Shown here in pieces: positions 1 through 9,039 of a DNA stretch of 52,734 bases. The stretch is from assembly GCF_900110645.1 (NCBI RefSeq), contig NZ_FOFB01000037.1:1-52734 (forward strand), in the 5' to 3' direction. How positions within the stretch are numbered: position 1 is the stretch's first letter; every line of letters begins with the position of its first letter. The translations under genes and the position numbers were made by a program. A model generated the notes under the pieces. It ran no database searches. It was not told the DNA's origin and worked only from the letters and a program-made list of their open reading frames with translations. Source of the DNA: Neolewinella agarilytica (GTDB lineage Bacteria; Bacteroidota; Bacteroidia; Chitinophagales; Saprospiraceae).

Positions 1-107
1 TAGAGCGAACAGTAGAAAATTCGGCAGGATTCATTCTAGCGGCCAATATTCAGATGGTTCTTTCGTCGATCAGTAGAAACCGAGACTCAAATTTTTAGAC
101 ATGCTCT
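1..107 (+). mobile_element. Right end of an IS5-like insertion sequence (truncated by window edge)
   Basis: The first ~98 bases encode the C-terminus of a transposase, and its stop codon lies inside a terminal-repeat-like sequence at 93-107. The reverse complement of that sequence is AGAGCATGTCTAAAA. Nearly the same sequence, AGAGCGTGTCTAAAA, occurs at 52640-52654 facing the other way, 14 of 15 positions identical. A stop codon inside the terminal repeat is common in small insertion sequences. The family call rests on the short protein tail only. Confidence 0.6.
3..98 (+). CDS. IS5-family transposase, C-terminal fragment
   Basis: An open frame entering from the left edge encodes about 31 residues and stops at TAG 96-98. 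It contains ERTVENSAGFILAANIQMVL, which fits the last helix of IS5-family DDE transposases, where a YER...S.AFI.LA.I..ML pattern follows the final catalytic glutamate. The catalytic residues themselves would lie upstream of the window. Only the tail can be seen, so completeness and activity cannot be judged. Confidence 0.55.
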   Translation, partial: ERTVENSAGFILAANIQMVLSSISRNRDSNF

Positions 108-271
108 AAGGGTTGAAGGACAAACAATGAGCACTTCATACAGGTACACAAGAAAAGACACAATGAGCAGAATTTGCAATACTTGAAAAAAATACTCATA
201 TTACCGCTCTTGCCAGACACAAACATGTAAAAATTACTACTCGCCACTATTAATGGCCATATCCATGTATT

Positions 272-3200
272 GTGACTTCTGAAGCAAATGACGATTCAAA
301 AGACTTTCGGTACTACTTACATAACAACGCCTTCGAAGCCGGGGGTGATGAACTTTTTAGTAGAGTTGAAAGCGAACAAAAAAAGCTTACTCCTAAATCT
401 GCTCGTTTTCTGATTGACGCAATGCGCTTGTGGCTATTCGTTCGAGGCCCTGAGTACATAAAGGAGAAACTTATTCCCTGGCAAGTTCGCATTCGTGAAG
501 TGGGCTTTCTGGAAGATTGCGAAGTTGACCTGCTGTTTATACGCTGTGCTTACCAAAAGGGGTTTCACTACCGTTCTTATAACCTTGCGAGCCATCTTGA
601 CCAAAAGATCGAGCAAGCGCTAATCGATAAAAGTATCAATCGAAAAGTGCTCCTTCAGTCTTGTCTTCTCCCCAGAGTACACATCATGGCTGCTAAAGCA
701 CTGTACCGGCGGCTCGAACATTCTCTGGCCAGAGTCCACCTAAGCAGGGCTTATGATTGCTTAATTGCCTGCACTGACGCCACACAAAATGAATATAAAT
801 ACCTATTCGGGAAGATCTATACGATCTTTGCACGGTCGTATTTTGATTACCCGGATCGGCATGATGAAATCATTGCCCTTCTCAATCGTGGTATTGAGCG
901 ATATGACACTTACTTTGGAAATACCTCACAGAGTGAGCGTACACAGCTTTTCTATGGTGAAGTTCAAGAGCTAAAGGCTTTATACCTCATTGAACAGTAT
1001 AAAGAGGGCTGGTTTCCTGAAGCGCTCATCAACATTAGCAAAGCTATTGACTTAACCATAAATGCGCTTGGGAGAAATACTCATCGGCGGGTAGCTCATC
1101 TTTACCGTTATAAAGCATTAACCTACCTTAACCGTGCCAGACAGTTAAAAAGCCTGGAAAAGGATTTCACTACAGAGGTAATTGAGCTCTTAAATGAGGC
1201 TCTTAAGTTGTACAATGAAGAGATAAATATTCGTCTTGAGTATTTTAAGGACAAGCCCCACCCTACTCTGGCCAGAGCCTACAACTATCAGGCGAGTGTT
1301 TTTTTACTGCTAGCTGAATCCAAACTAAGTGGTCTTTCCATCAACATTGAAGATTCAAAAAGATATATTTTCAATGCGCAATTATCGATTAAGAATGCTA
1401 TTGACTTTAATGAGAAATCAAAAGTTGCTAAACTTGGAGACATACTTACTACCAGATTAGGAGGAGCGCGATTCACAGAAGAAATGCTATTTCTGGAGGA
1501 GTTTATTGACCCTTTACAACGTTTTACTTCATCGGCCAGGCAGCTGAAACTTTGGAAAATAAGGTACAAGATAAAGGAGTGGAGAGGAGAAAGCTTCACC
1601 AGCCGGCATGAAGACTACCTGGCAGCCAAGGAAACTTATAATACTTGCAGGGGCTACCTTAAGGCCTGTGATTTCAATCTTGTTTGGGAGGGCTCCAAAG
1701 AAACCACTATTGCCCGTTTTTTACCGGTTCAGGAATCTTTTCTTGAGATTGCCCAAAGTCACTTAGAAGCTTGCGACAAATACGTTGCCGGAGATGAAAA
1801 AAGGGATGCAATCATCAATGATATATTTCGGGTTCATGTACACGGAAAGAAAAATGAAAACTGGGATGACCGACTGCCGGACTACCCAACTTACACGAAG
1901 GATGTAAAACTTCGTGACCGGCTCGTTATTATGGCTTCTCTGCAATCATACAGCCTTCATCGGTTTTTGATTCGCGATAAAGAGAAGAAGCAAGTCAAAA
2001 GTCAAAAACAAAACTACGGCCATTTCCCATCCGACGTCAAGATTATCATCGACAGTCACTTTGCTTTGCTTAAGCAGAAGCATCACCAGAGAAAACCAGC
2101 ATTAGAGAACCAGAAAAAAATCACCCTTGCAAAGGCTAATGACATCATCAACGTTTTTGATGACCCTGTATGTCCAGCCGGCTTATTGTCCTATTTCATT
2201 GGCAGCAAGCATGTATTTGTACTCATCGTTTTAGAAGGCGACAAATTCGGTAAAGCACCCCTCAAAACATCCATTAGGCTCAATGCAAAGAATAACAGTT
2301 TTGCATTCGTAAACCAGTTGAAGAAGAAGGCAAGAGATCTCCGCGATGCCATTTCTCGTATCCATAATACTTACCATGACCTAAATCAAGAATTAAAAAA
2401 GCTGAAACAAAACTCCGAGAAATGGAAGAGCCTGAAAGACACAATAAAGCATCTGATCCAGTCTCCGGAGTTAAATTTCACAGAGACTACCTCCCAGTCT
2501 CCTGGCTACCTAAATGCGCAATGGCTCTGTCTCGCCTACGAATTATACCAACTGCTCTTTAGTGAAATTCTTACGGAAGAAACAGCCCACCTGGAAAGAC
2601 TTTACCTATGCTTCAATCACGACGCCTTACAACGTATTCCTTTTGGTTTATTACCAATAGTTGACCCAAAGACTACCTTTAAGAATCCGAAGAAGGCGCG
2701 CTACGAAGAGCTAATTTACTTTGGAACGAATTGGCAACACGCAGTCATTCCGTCCCTTGCTGAGTTATGGAGACTACGCAGACCTGACCCCAGAAGTCCT
2801 GATGATACCTGTAGCGCCTATTTTGGTAAACCTTTACCCAAAAAAGATAGTCTGAAAATTTTCACTGGAGTCCGTGGGATAGACCGGCGTCGCAAAAGGT
2901 CCAGTGGCCTGCAACTACAACAACTTGCGGCGGCAGGAACAAACCACTTCAATGAACTTTGGAAGTATGTTCTAAAGCCAAAAGATGGAATAAGCATTAG
3001 TCAATTAAGCTTTTTCCCCATACTTAAGGGAACCGGCAAGCACCTCAAAGGAGCTAAAGAGAGTATTCTTCGTGCAGCACAGCAATCACTTATTCTTTAT
3101 TTTTTCTGTCACCTACGAATTGATAAAAATAACAAATTTGATCAAAAAAAAATCGAGCTGAATGAGCCCGACCCAGCATTAGGAGCCAGCCCAAAGAAAG

Positions 3201-3694
3201 GCCCGATTCTCAAATCAAATCCTGATTTTTTCCATCATGAGGAGATTGCCTGCAACAACTTCAGAAATAATTGGCTGGTGTTCATTAATGGATGCGGAGC
3301 TTCCGAAGGTCCGGGCAGACGGGGTTACCTCCCCTTTTCTATGATGACGTCCTTTTTGAAGGCTGGAAGCAGAGCTGTTCTGGGAACCCAATACGAAACC
3401 TATACCCAACCTGCTCATTTTTTTGCTGAGCGTTTTTTCACCTATTGGATCATTGGAGAGAAAATGCATGCCCCGGAATCAGGTAAAAAGCCTGTAGGCC
3501 ACATCCCCCCTTGCACACTGGGCGAAGCCATCAGAAAATCCAGCAACCATCTACTCCATGGCGTTGACAAGGATTATAAGGAATATGCTAACCCCATTCA
3601 CTGGGGAGCTTATACTTTACTGGGAGACACTACGATGACCTACCAGCAGCTCATTGATTTTAACAATGCTCACCCCTCCGACGCCTTTCTATAA
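272..3694 (+). CDS. Large helical-repeat protein with C-terminal CHAT (caspase-like) protease domain
   Basis: This 1140-residue protein starts at GTG 272. There is no in-frame ATG nearby and the first internal Met is residue 51. About 600 residues of helical repeats come first; the stretch around residues 310-370 resembles tetratricopeptide or kinesin-light-chain repeats. The C-terminal third has the CHAT signature: His947 in LYFFCHLRID and Cys1008 in VFINGCGAS, followed by a small-residue helix and a GTQYE strand, matching the family's CHG...ACETG...GA.aVigT pattern. The His-Cys spacing of about 60 residues fits the family. CHAT proteins are caspase-like cysteine proteases, some of them effectors in immunity or CRISPR-linked complexes. 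There is no signal peptide, so it is likely cytoplasmic. It meets the next gene tail to tail with a 6-base overlap, lies in AT-rich DNA and sits beside an IS end, which suggests transfer. Substrate unknown. Confidence 0.8.
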   Translation: MTSEANDDSKDFRYYLHNNAFEAGGDELFSRVESEQKKLTPKSARFLIDAMRLWLFVRGPEYIKEKLIPWQVRIREVGFLEDCEVDLLFIRCAYQKGFHYRSYNLASHLDQKIEQALIDKSINRKVLLQSCLLPRVHIMAAKALYRRLEHSLARVHLSRAYDCLIACTDATQNEYKYLFGKIYTIFARSYFDYPDRHDEIIALLNRGIERYDTYFGNTSQSERTQLFYGEVQELKALYLIEQYKEGWFPEALINISKAIDLTINALGRNTHRRVAHLYRYKALTYLNRARQLKSLEKDFTTEVIELLNEALKLYNEEINIRLEYFKDKPHPTLARAYNYQASVFLLLAESKLSGLSINIEDSKRYIFNAQLSIKNAIDFNEKSKVAKLGDILTTRLGGARFTEEMLFLEEFIDPLQRFTSSARQLKLWKIRYKIKEWRGESFTSRHEDYLAAKETYNTCRGYLKACDFNLVWEGSKETTIARFLPVQESFLEIAQSHLEACDKYVAGDEKRDAIINDIFRVHVHGKKNENWDDRLPDYPTYTKDVKLRDRLVIMASLQSYSLHRFLIRDKEKKQVKSQKQNYGHFPSDVKIIIDSHFALLKQKHHQRKPALENQKKITLAKANDIINVFDDPVCPAGLLSYFIGSKHVFVLIVLEGDKFGKAPLKTSIRLNAKNNSFAFVNQLKKKARDLRDAISRIHNTYHDLNQELKKLKQNSEKWKSLKDTIKHLIQSPELNFTETTSQSPGYLNAQWLCLAYELYQLLFSEILTEETAHLERLYLCFNHDALQRIPFGLLPIVDPKTTFKNPKKARYEELIYFGTNWQHAVIPSLAELWRLRRPDPRSPDDTCSAYFGKPLPKKDSLKIFTGVRGIDRRRKRSSGLQLQQLAAAGTNHFNELWKYVLKPKDGISISQLSFFPILKGTGKHLKGAKESILRAAQQSLILYFFCHLRIDKNNKFDQKKIELNEPDPALGASPKKGPILKSNPDFFHHEEIACNNFRNNWLVFINGCGASEGPGRRGYLPFSMMTSFLKAGSRAVLGTQYETYTQPAHFFAERFFTYWIIGEKMHAPESGKKPVGHIPPCTLGEAIRKSSNHLLHGVDKDYKEYANPIHWGAYTLLGDTTMTYQQLIDFNNAHPSDAFL

Positions 3695-4807
3695 ATCGTC
3701 GATACTAAAGTTCTGATCCGGGACTGGCACAAAACTGCCTTTGCCATCGGGCAACATATTAATGCCTTCAATGTCTCGCTCTGACACTCCTACTATGAAA
3801 GGAAACTCATAGGAAGGTTCTTTTGCTTTCAGGTCATCTTCACTTTTAAACATTTGGCCTAAATATATTCCCGGAATAAGTACAGTGTCTTTGACTACAT
3901 CAATTTTAAGAATACCATTTTTTATTGCTTTTAAAGAAAAATATAGTGCTTCTACTCTGAAACCATCCTTATTTCTTATTTCAAGAAAAAAGCCATCATC
4001 TGGTACGGTTCCTTTTACAAATGGTATGACGATTTCTCTATCATACTCTTCAGCATCAAACTCGTTTTTAACCGAAGTTTTTGTTAAATCAACCTTAGGG
4101 CCGGTTTCTTCTTCAACGTCACCTAGATTATGGCGAGCCCCCATTACAACTCCCGGGTTATCCAAGGACTTTTCTGGCTGAAAGCTTTTATAAGAATCCA
4201 AAAATTCACGATACAACTTATTTACGGCTCCCTGTGAAATATTTTTTTTGTTTACTGAAAGTATATTATTTTCCTTTAAAGCATTAACAATTTCGGCCTC
4301 AGTATAATGAAGTGCCTTAAGTTTAACAATAGCTGTACGTTGCCTTTTCCAGGGGTCATCAAATCTGACATCCTGAATTCGCTTCATTTCCTCCCGCAAT
4401 ATTTGTTCTCTCAATATTTTCTCTTCTAACCTAATATCATCATCCTCTGGAATATCGTCGTCTTTCGGAATATAGTGAGCAGCCGTCACATCAGCCGTTC
4501 GAGTAGGCAGCATGAATAATTCCTTCATCCTTTCCCTGAGCCGTAGTTCTTCCTGAGAAAAAGGAAAGTCATCATCAAAAATTAATTTAGTACTTGTCAG
4601 GGCTAACAATCGACTCAGCTTTTCTCTTTTCTTAGTATTACTTCTAAGAAATAACTGATTAACCCCACGAATTTTTATTGCGTCTTCACTATTAAGCTTT
4701 TTCTGTCTTTTATTTAATTCCTGTTCTACTTTTCTGGAAGTCGCGTCTGGCGATATAATTAATGATTCGACGGCATCCAATTGGCGGCCCTTATTTGCTG
4801 ATGACAT
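3689..4807 (-). CDS. Unrecognised 372-residue protein convergent with the CHAT protease
   Basis: I do not recognise a family. The N-terminal ~150 residues are charged and probably helical, with an acidic run DDDIPEDDD near residue 120 and a Glu/Arg-rich helix after it. Residues ~159-202 (KLKALHYTEAEIVNALKENN onward, then ISQGAVNKLYREF) resemble a winged helix-turn-helix of the resolvase/recombinase accessory type, so DNA binding is possible. Residues ~255-345 alternate hydrophobic and polar residues and look beta-rich. No signal peptide or membrane segment is visible. The gene overlaps the end of the CHAT gene by 6 bases and shares its AT-rich composition, so the two probably arrived together. 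A role as regulator, partner or substrate of the protease is speculation. Confidence 0.6.
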   Translation of the reverse strand: MSSANKGRQLDAVESLIISPDATSRKVEQELNKRQKKLNSEDAIKIRGVNQLFLRSNTKKREKLSRLLALTSTKLIFDDDFPFSQEELRLRERMKELFMLPTRTADVTAAHYIPKDDDIPEDDDIRLEEKILREQILREEMKRIQDVRFDDPWKRQRTAIVKLKALHYTEAEIVNALKENNILSVNKKNISQGAVNKLYREFLDSYKSFQPEKSLDNPGVVMGARHNLGDVEEETGPKVDLTKTSVKNEFDAEEYDREIVIPFVKGTVPDDGFFLEIRNKDGFRVEALYFSLKAIKNGILKIDVVKDTVLIPGIYLGQMFKSEDDLKAKEPSYEFPFIVGVSERDIEGINMLPDGKGSFVPVPDQNFSIDDL

Positions 4808-5647
4808 ATTTTTTTAATTTTGAGAGACATACGAATATTTCAGCAGGTGCTATACACCTTAAAAAATACTACCGTAAAGGACAATGAACAGCACAAGAGA
4901 GAATATCTCTTATTGTTAATGTATCGGCTTTTTTGAGTAAACCTAAAATACTATTTATTAAGTATGCAGATAGTGGCCTGTCTGTTTAGGTAAATAAACT
5001 GACAATATTCTAAATAAATTTTCAAAAGCCGCTCACTAAAGCTTGGAGTTGACAAGTGGCAATTCATTTGAAAATTAGTTTAATTAAGAATTAGAACACA
5101 CTACGAACTGGTAGAAACCTGAAACAGGCCTACTACAAACAGTCAGCATTTGCACAAATATAGTCCAATAACGCTAATGTTGCAAATTCTATTACAATAT
5201 ACAAAATAAAAAAACAAATTCAAAAACTCTATTCCTCTCTTATTTCGCAACTGTGTAAGGGTTAACACACAGGCTACTTTAAGTAGAGCACGTACTCAAA
5301 AAATAGAAAACCCCTGAAAATACAAATTACTTTAATAGTCATTTTCGCATAGAATTTGCAAGTTTGACATAAAGTAACTAATTTTGACACAGAAGGTCCA
5401 CGCTCCCAGTGGAAACGCTAAAGAAATTTAGCCATTGTGTTACAGTGGTGTCCGGAGAATAAGTGTTGGCGCACGTGCTCAGGACTCGGAGGAAACGTCC
5501 CCCGATTTTCCCTTTACGGATCGCGGTTGCGGTCCGGGACCTTCGTAACTAAACTCCGCCAGGCGCAATTTAGCCTCTACCACAAAGTTAGTGCCTGGTC
5601 CGGAGATTTTATTGTTTTAATCTCTACACTCAACATAACCAGTACAG
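4808..5647. other. 840-base AT-rich spacer without a supported gene
   Basis: No convincing coding region was found. The first ~600 bases are very AT-rich, like the adjacent CHAT locus. From about 5400 the composition becomes more GC-balanced, so the boundary of a transferred block may lie near here. A 99-codon open frame at 5437-5736 overlaps the next gene out of frame and has no recognisable features. The promoter of the leftward gene should lie just right of 4807, but I could not pick out a clear element. Confidence 0.5.
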
Positions 5648-6142
5648 ATGTCCAGCAAAAAACACATCATAGTGGCAAGCTTGTTGTTTGCCATCGGTGG
5701 TATTGCCTTTTGGTGCACGTTCAATTCAACGGCTAGATCTCACCGCACTCAGATTGCCTCCCTCAAGTTAGAAATAACTGACCTCCAGCGAATTATATCC
5801 GTAATATCGAAAAACCCGGAAGAGTTTAATCAGATTCGGTCCCAACGGGACTCACTTCTTGGCAGAGATGCTTCCCGCAACGAAGATGACATTCGTAGTT
5901 CTAACTACCTCGAAGACCTGGAGGAAGAATATAATGCCAACATTCAAGACAAAATTGCTCTTGAGTTGGCGTTTCTAGAACTTCAGAAGCGCAACGACCA
6001 CTTGGTGGAAATTAATGCTGGCTGGCAAATTCACGAAGATACTCTTCGTAAACGGATCGAGCTGCTTACACCATATTATCACCAATACCTGCAACAGCTC
6101 CAGGCTAACAGACGAGTAAATAAGACCCCACTGACCCGATAA
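5648..6142 (+). CDS. Small membrane-anchored coiled-coil protein, unknown function
   Basis: The 164-residue product begins MSSKKHIIVASLLFAIGGIAF, an N-terminal membrane anchor or uncleaved signal at about residues 6-24. The rest is largely helical and heptad-rich, with many Leu, Ile, Glu, Gln and Arg residues (for example SLKLEITDLQRIISVI and LEDLEEEYNANIQDKIALEL). This suggests a periplasmic coiled coil tethered to the inner membrane. No cysteines or catalytic motifs stand out. The gene stands alone, with spacers of several hundred bases on each side. No family is recognised. The call as a real gene rests on its length and the coherent anchor-plus-coil layout. Confidence 0.6.
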   Translation: MSSKKHIIVASLLFAIGGIAFWCTFNSTARSHRTQIASLKLEITDLQRIISVISKNPEEFNQIRSQRDSLLGRDASRNEDDIRSSNYLEDLEEEYNANIQDKIALELAFLELQKRNDHLVEINAGWQIHEDTLRKRIELLTPYYHQYLQQLQANRRVNKTPLTR

Positions 6143-6341
6143 TTTAATAATAGGTCTGGCGGCCCGAAAAGTTCCACAGTGGCAACAAAAGTCACCGCCT
6201 CTTCAGCTAACTGAGCACCCTCAGCCCTCACCGGGTATGACACGAAAGCCATCTCAAAGCGGCTTCGCTACTGCGTCGATCATGGGGCAACTTCATAGAA
6301 AACAACATACACGAACAACATGAATAAAGTCATCCTCAAAG

Positions 6342-6384
6342 GAACCTCCGGGAGTGGAGGAAGGGCTCCACCCAAACAAAAACA
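6342..6384 (+). repeat. REP-like fragment with conserved 19-base tail
   Basis: A short CCTCC/GGAGG hairpin is followed by CTCCACCCAAACAAAAACA at 6366-6384. The identical 19 bases recur at 24484-24502, directly after the REP palindrome downstream of the RAYT gene. This looks like a diverged member of the same dispersed element. It lies in the spacer upstream of the small secreted protein. Confidence 0.55.
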
Positions 6385-6569
6385 GCACAAAGAATAATAA
6401 CGCCAGACTTCTGGCAACAGATTTTTTCAAGGTCGACCTGGCCTTGAACGGTCATTCCCATGCCCGTTCCCGGCCATTTGCTAGCACAACACCCTCCGGT
6501 GTGCACCCGGAAATCTCGTCAGCAGCCAACCTGCAGCAAGCTGTCTGTCAATCGATTACAAAAACAACC

Positions 6570-6914
6570 ATGAAAAAATTCATCAATGCTACTCTTGTAG
6601 CTATCTCCTTCTTTTGCGCCACCCTTACCGTTCAGGCGCAGATCACTGCGGACCTTGTGTTAAGGCAAGCTGCGAACTCTGGTACCGTTAACCCGAGCTC
6701 GTCAGAAAGTATCGACGCCAGCCAGCTATTAAGTTGGGTTCCGGCAGCAGCGGCTACCAGCATAGTCGTTCTCCAATTCCCTGATGGTAGCTTGGTAACC
6801 GTTCCAGGTTCTAAGCTTGTTGAAGTATTAGCTGCGTCTGGCTCACAGTCTACCTTCCGATACTTTTACCATGTCGATAACAAGATCGTAGCAAGCGAAG
6901 TAGTGATCCAGTAG
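6570..6914 (+). CDS. Small secreted protein, unknown function
   Basis: The chosen start at ATG 6570 gives 114 residues beginning MKKFINATLVAISFFCATLT with VQAQ following. This is a textbook signal peptide, cleaved near residue 23. The frame is open upstream to 6354, but that extension has no signal-like character and covers a REP-like repeat, so it is rejected. The mature part of about 90 residues contains short beta-like stretches (SIVVLQFPDGSLVTVPG, FRYFYHVDNKIVASEVVIQ) and no cysteines. It is probably periplasmic or extracellular. No family recognised. A hairpin 60 bases downstream probably ends the transcript. Confidence 0.65.
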   Translation: MKKFINATLVAISFFCATLTVQAQITADLVLRQAANSGTVNPSSSESIDASQLLSWVPAAAATSIVVLQFPDGSLVTVPGSKLVEVLAASGSQSTFRYFYHVDNKIVASEVVIQ

Positions 6915-6972
6915 CAAGACCCCGCAGAGAGCAGTCCATTTTCACAGCGATTTGCTCCAGACTCCGTACAGA

Positions 6973-7006
6973 AATAGCCGACAACCTCCAGGGGTTGTCG
7001 GCTATT
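6973..7006 (+). terminator. Terminator-like hairpin after the small secreted protein
   Basis: A perfect 14-base-pair stem pairs 6973-6986 with 6993-7006 around a 6-base loop. It is followed by TATTCTTAATT-type sequence, a weak T-tract. It begins 59 bases after the stop at 6914. Confidence 0.65.
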
Positions 7007-7441
7007 CTTAATTCAGCGCAGTTGTGCTTGTACGGCAGCAGTTTGAAAACCGAAATGTTCCCGTTCAAGTCTTTTGAAAAGATTCATCTGATGGCGCAAG
7101 GGGATATTCCAGATCTATGCTCCAAAGCTTGTAAAATTTGCTTCCACCTCCATAAAAAACACCCTATACGAAGGTGGTCTAACCATCGTACAGGGCGGGG
7201 ATTCTATTTACGCTATGAACAATCCAGATAAAACAATCATGAGAGGTAGTGCTTATTTCCAGAGGTCTACCGGCTAAAAAATTGAATTAATGAGGGTTAG
7301 TAACTTTTGCGCAAAATAAACCGCTTCCAAAGGCCTGTTAGCCTCACGTATCTGCTTGCACAAAGACGGCCGCCACCCAGGGCAAAAAAAAGCCCTCAAC
7401 CCACTGAAATTCAATTGTTTAATTCCGGAGAAAAAACTTAC
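7007..7441. other. Spacer with no supported gene
   Basis: About 435 bases between the hairpin and the end of the leftward gene. A 78-codon frame at 6995-7231 begins inside the terminator stem and has no protein-like features. I see no RNA gene or strong repeat. Confidence 0.4.
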
Positions 7442-8668
7442 TCACAATGAAAGTCGCGATCCACTTTTACATCGCTTTTCCAACAACTCCAATTGAGTCT
7501 GCATCCATGGCTTCTCCATGGCCAATCCTCCCTTTAGAAGGCTTTCCCGAACAACCAGCAAGTACTCCTCAATTTTTGCCCACACTTTTTCTGGTGAATC
7601 AGAGCGATTAGCCAGTTCATAGGCTTTGTGTATTGCCTGCATTCGTTCCAGGGCAACCTCATGCCTGAGAAGAATGGCCCACTCCCCTTCCAGTTTTTTC
7701 TTCTGATAGGCCACCCTTTTACGAAAGCGTTCCAGAATGACCGATGGGCGCAAATTGTTTCGTCGCAGAAACTTTCGCTCCGCTGTAGTCCCGTGATAAT
7801 GCATGCTAAAAACACAGCAATAACTGAAACGAAGCGGTGACAGGCTAAGGATCTGACTATCCGGGAAACGCAGTTCTCTGAAAATTTTGAAGGCCTTCAG
7901 GTATTCTTCTTCCTGAAATAGAATTGCGGCTTTCAGGTTTTGCTGATAGGGCTTTCTGATCTTCGGATCAAGGAACGGGGAGTAAATCCTGGAAAAGCGC
8001 AAACTCCACTCTTTCACCGTGAAATTAGTATTGTGAGCCGGCCATTTTACCACGTGATTGATTTCCGGCAGGCGGTTACGCGGTATCATTAGTAAAACGG
8101 CTATCGTCAGGCATCGAAACACGCTCGCACTGAGGTAGCCTTCCTCTTTTACGCCATCATTGCTGTATCGCAGACCTACCGTGCGCGCCAGAATCAACAG
8201 GCTGTCAATGCCAAACTCTTTTCGCCCGATGTTGGTAAGACTAATACAGTAGCTGGATGCCATCATCAGGAGTTCAATCTGTTCTTCCAGGCTGCAATCT
8301 CCGGCGTGCAGGTCATAAACTCTCAGGTAATTTTGCAGGTCTTCAACACTTACCTCTGAAGGTCGCCTGGAGAGGAAGTCTAATACATTGGTGTAAAGAA
8401 AAAGTCCCTGGTCGAGTCCCAGGTATTCCTTTTTGCGTTCCAGCAGAGCAAAAGCTTCTGCGGCATCCTCTTCCCCTATTTCCAGGGCCTGCGGGCTGGT
8501 TTGCGCGGCATACAGCAACCTCCGGCAATGGAGACGAAGCTTCCCCTTTAGAAATGCCAGGTCAAGGGCCTGGTTGGCGGGTTTCAACCGGGGCACACCT
8601 TCGCCGAAGCCTTTCTTTTCGCTGGCCAGCAGATTGGCGAAAGCCAGGTCGACATCCTTAAATTTCAT
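7442..8668 (-). CDS. Helical protein of unknown function (408 aa)
   Basis: The start is taken at ATG 8668 (MKFKDVDLAFANLLAS). The frame stays open 18 codons further upstream, but that extension is Pro/Cys-rich and unlike the rest. The protein is almost entirely predicted helix with many Leu, Arg, Lys and Glu residues. Paired helices such as LKAAILFQEEEYLKAFKIFREL resemble tetratricopeptide units, and a final Lys-rich helical block starts near residue 300. No signal peptide or membrane segment is visible, so it is probably cytoplasmic. It stands alone between spacers of several hundred bases. I do not recognise the family; a repeat scaffold is the most that can be inferred. Confidence 0.65.
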   Translation of the reverse strand: MKFKDVDLAFANLLASEKKGFGEGVPRLKPANQALDLAFLKGKLRLHCRRLLYAAQTSPQALEIGEEDAAEAFALLERKKEYLGLDQGLFLYTNVLDFLSRRPSEVSVEDLQNYLRVYDLHAGDCSLEEQIELLMMASSYCISLTNIGRKEFGIDSLLILARTVGLRYSNDGVKEEGYLSASVFRCLTIAVLLMIPRNRLPEINHVVKWPAHNTNFTVKEWSLRFSRIYSPFLDPKIRKPYQQNLKAAILFQEEEYLKAFKIFRELRFPDSQILSLSPLRFSYCCVFSMHYHGTTAERKFLRRNNLRPSVILERFRKRVAYQKKKLEGEWAILLRHEVALERMQAIHKAYELANRSDSPEKVWAKIEEYLLVVRESLLKGGLAMEKPWMQTQLELLEKRCKSGSRLSL

Positions 8669-9039
8669 GGGACATAGATTTTCCCTCTTCGGTGGGGCAC
8701 AACAAACGGACAACGGTACCATTCGGCAAGCATTGGCGGGGCCGTGGTTCCTGCGCTTGACGAATGATCAGGTGCAAAGAAAAACGTTGAGGAGCAATAT
8801 TTAATCAACCCCGCTCTGACACCTACCTGAGACAGCGGAATTGTACAATAGTGTTTTTGTCTTGCAGGCAAGTTGCTTATATAAAAAGGAATACACCCGC
8901 CAATGTTGGGTAATGCCGTCGAAAATATTCACGAGCTCATGCATAGTCAGCTACTGCTGATGAGAATTCTACCTGTCCTGTCTGGGCTTCTCCTCATTCC
9001 ACCAGGCTGTTTCTGCGGGCGAGAGAAAATATCAGGTCG
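8669..9039. other. Spacer with no supported gene
   Basis: About 370 bases between two leftward genes. A 46-codon rightward frame near 8903 is too short and featureless to call. No hairpin with a clear T-tract was noticed. Confidence 0.4.

Noticed and set aside
5437..5736. 99-codon rightward open frame
   Set aside because: It overlaps the anchored coiled-coil gene out of frame, shows no protein-like pattern and lies in a spacer.
6354..6569. 72-codon extension of the small secreted protein
   Set aside because: It covers a REP-like repeat; the signal peptide starts at 6570.
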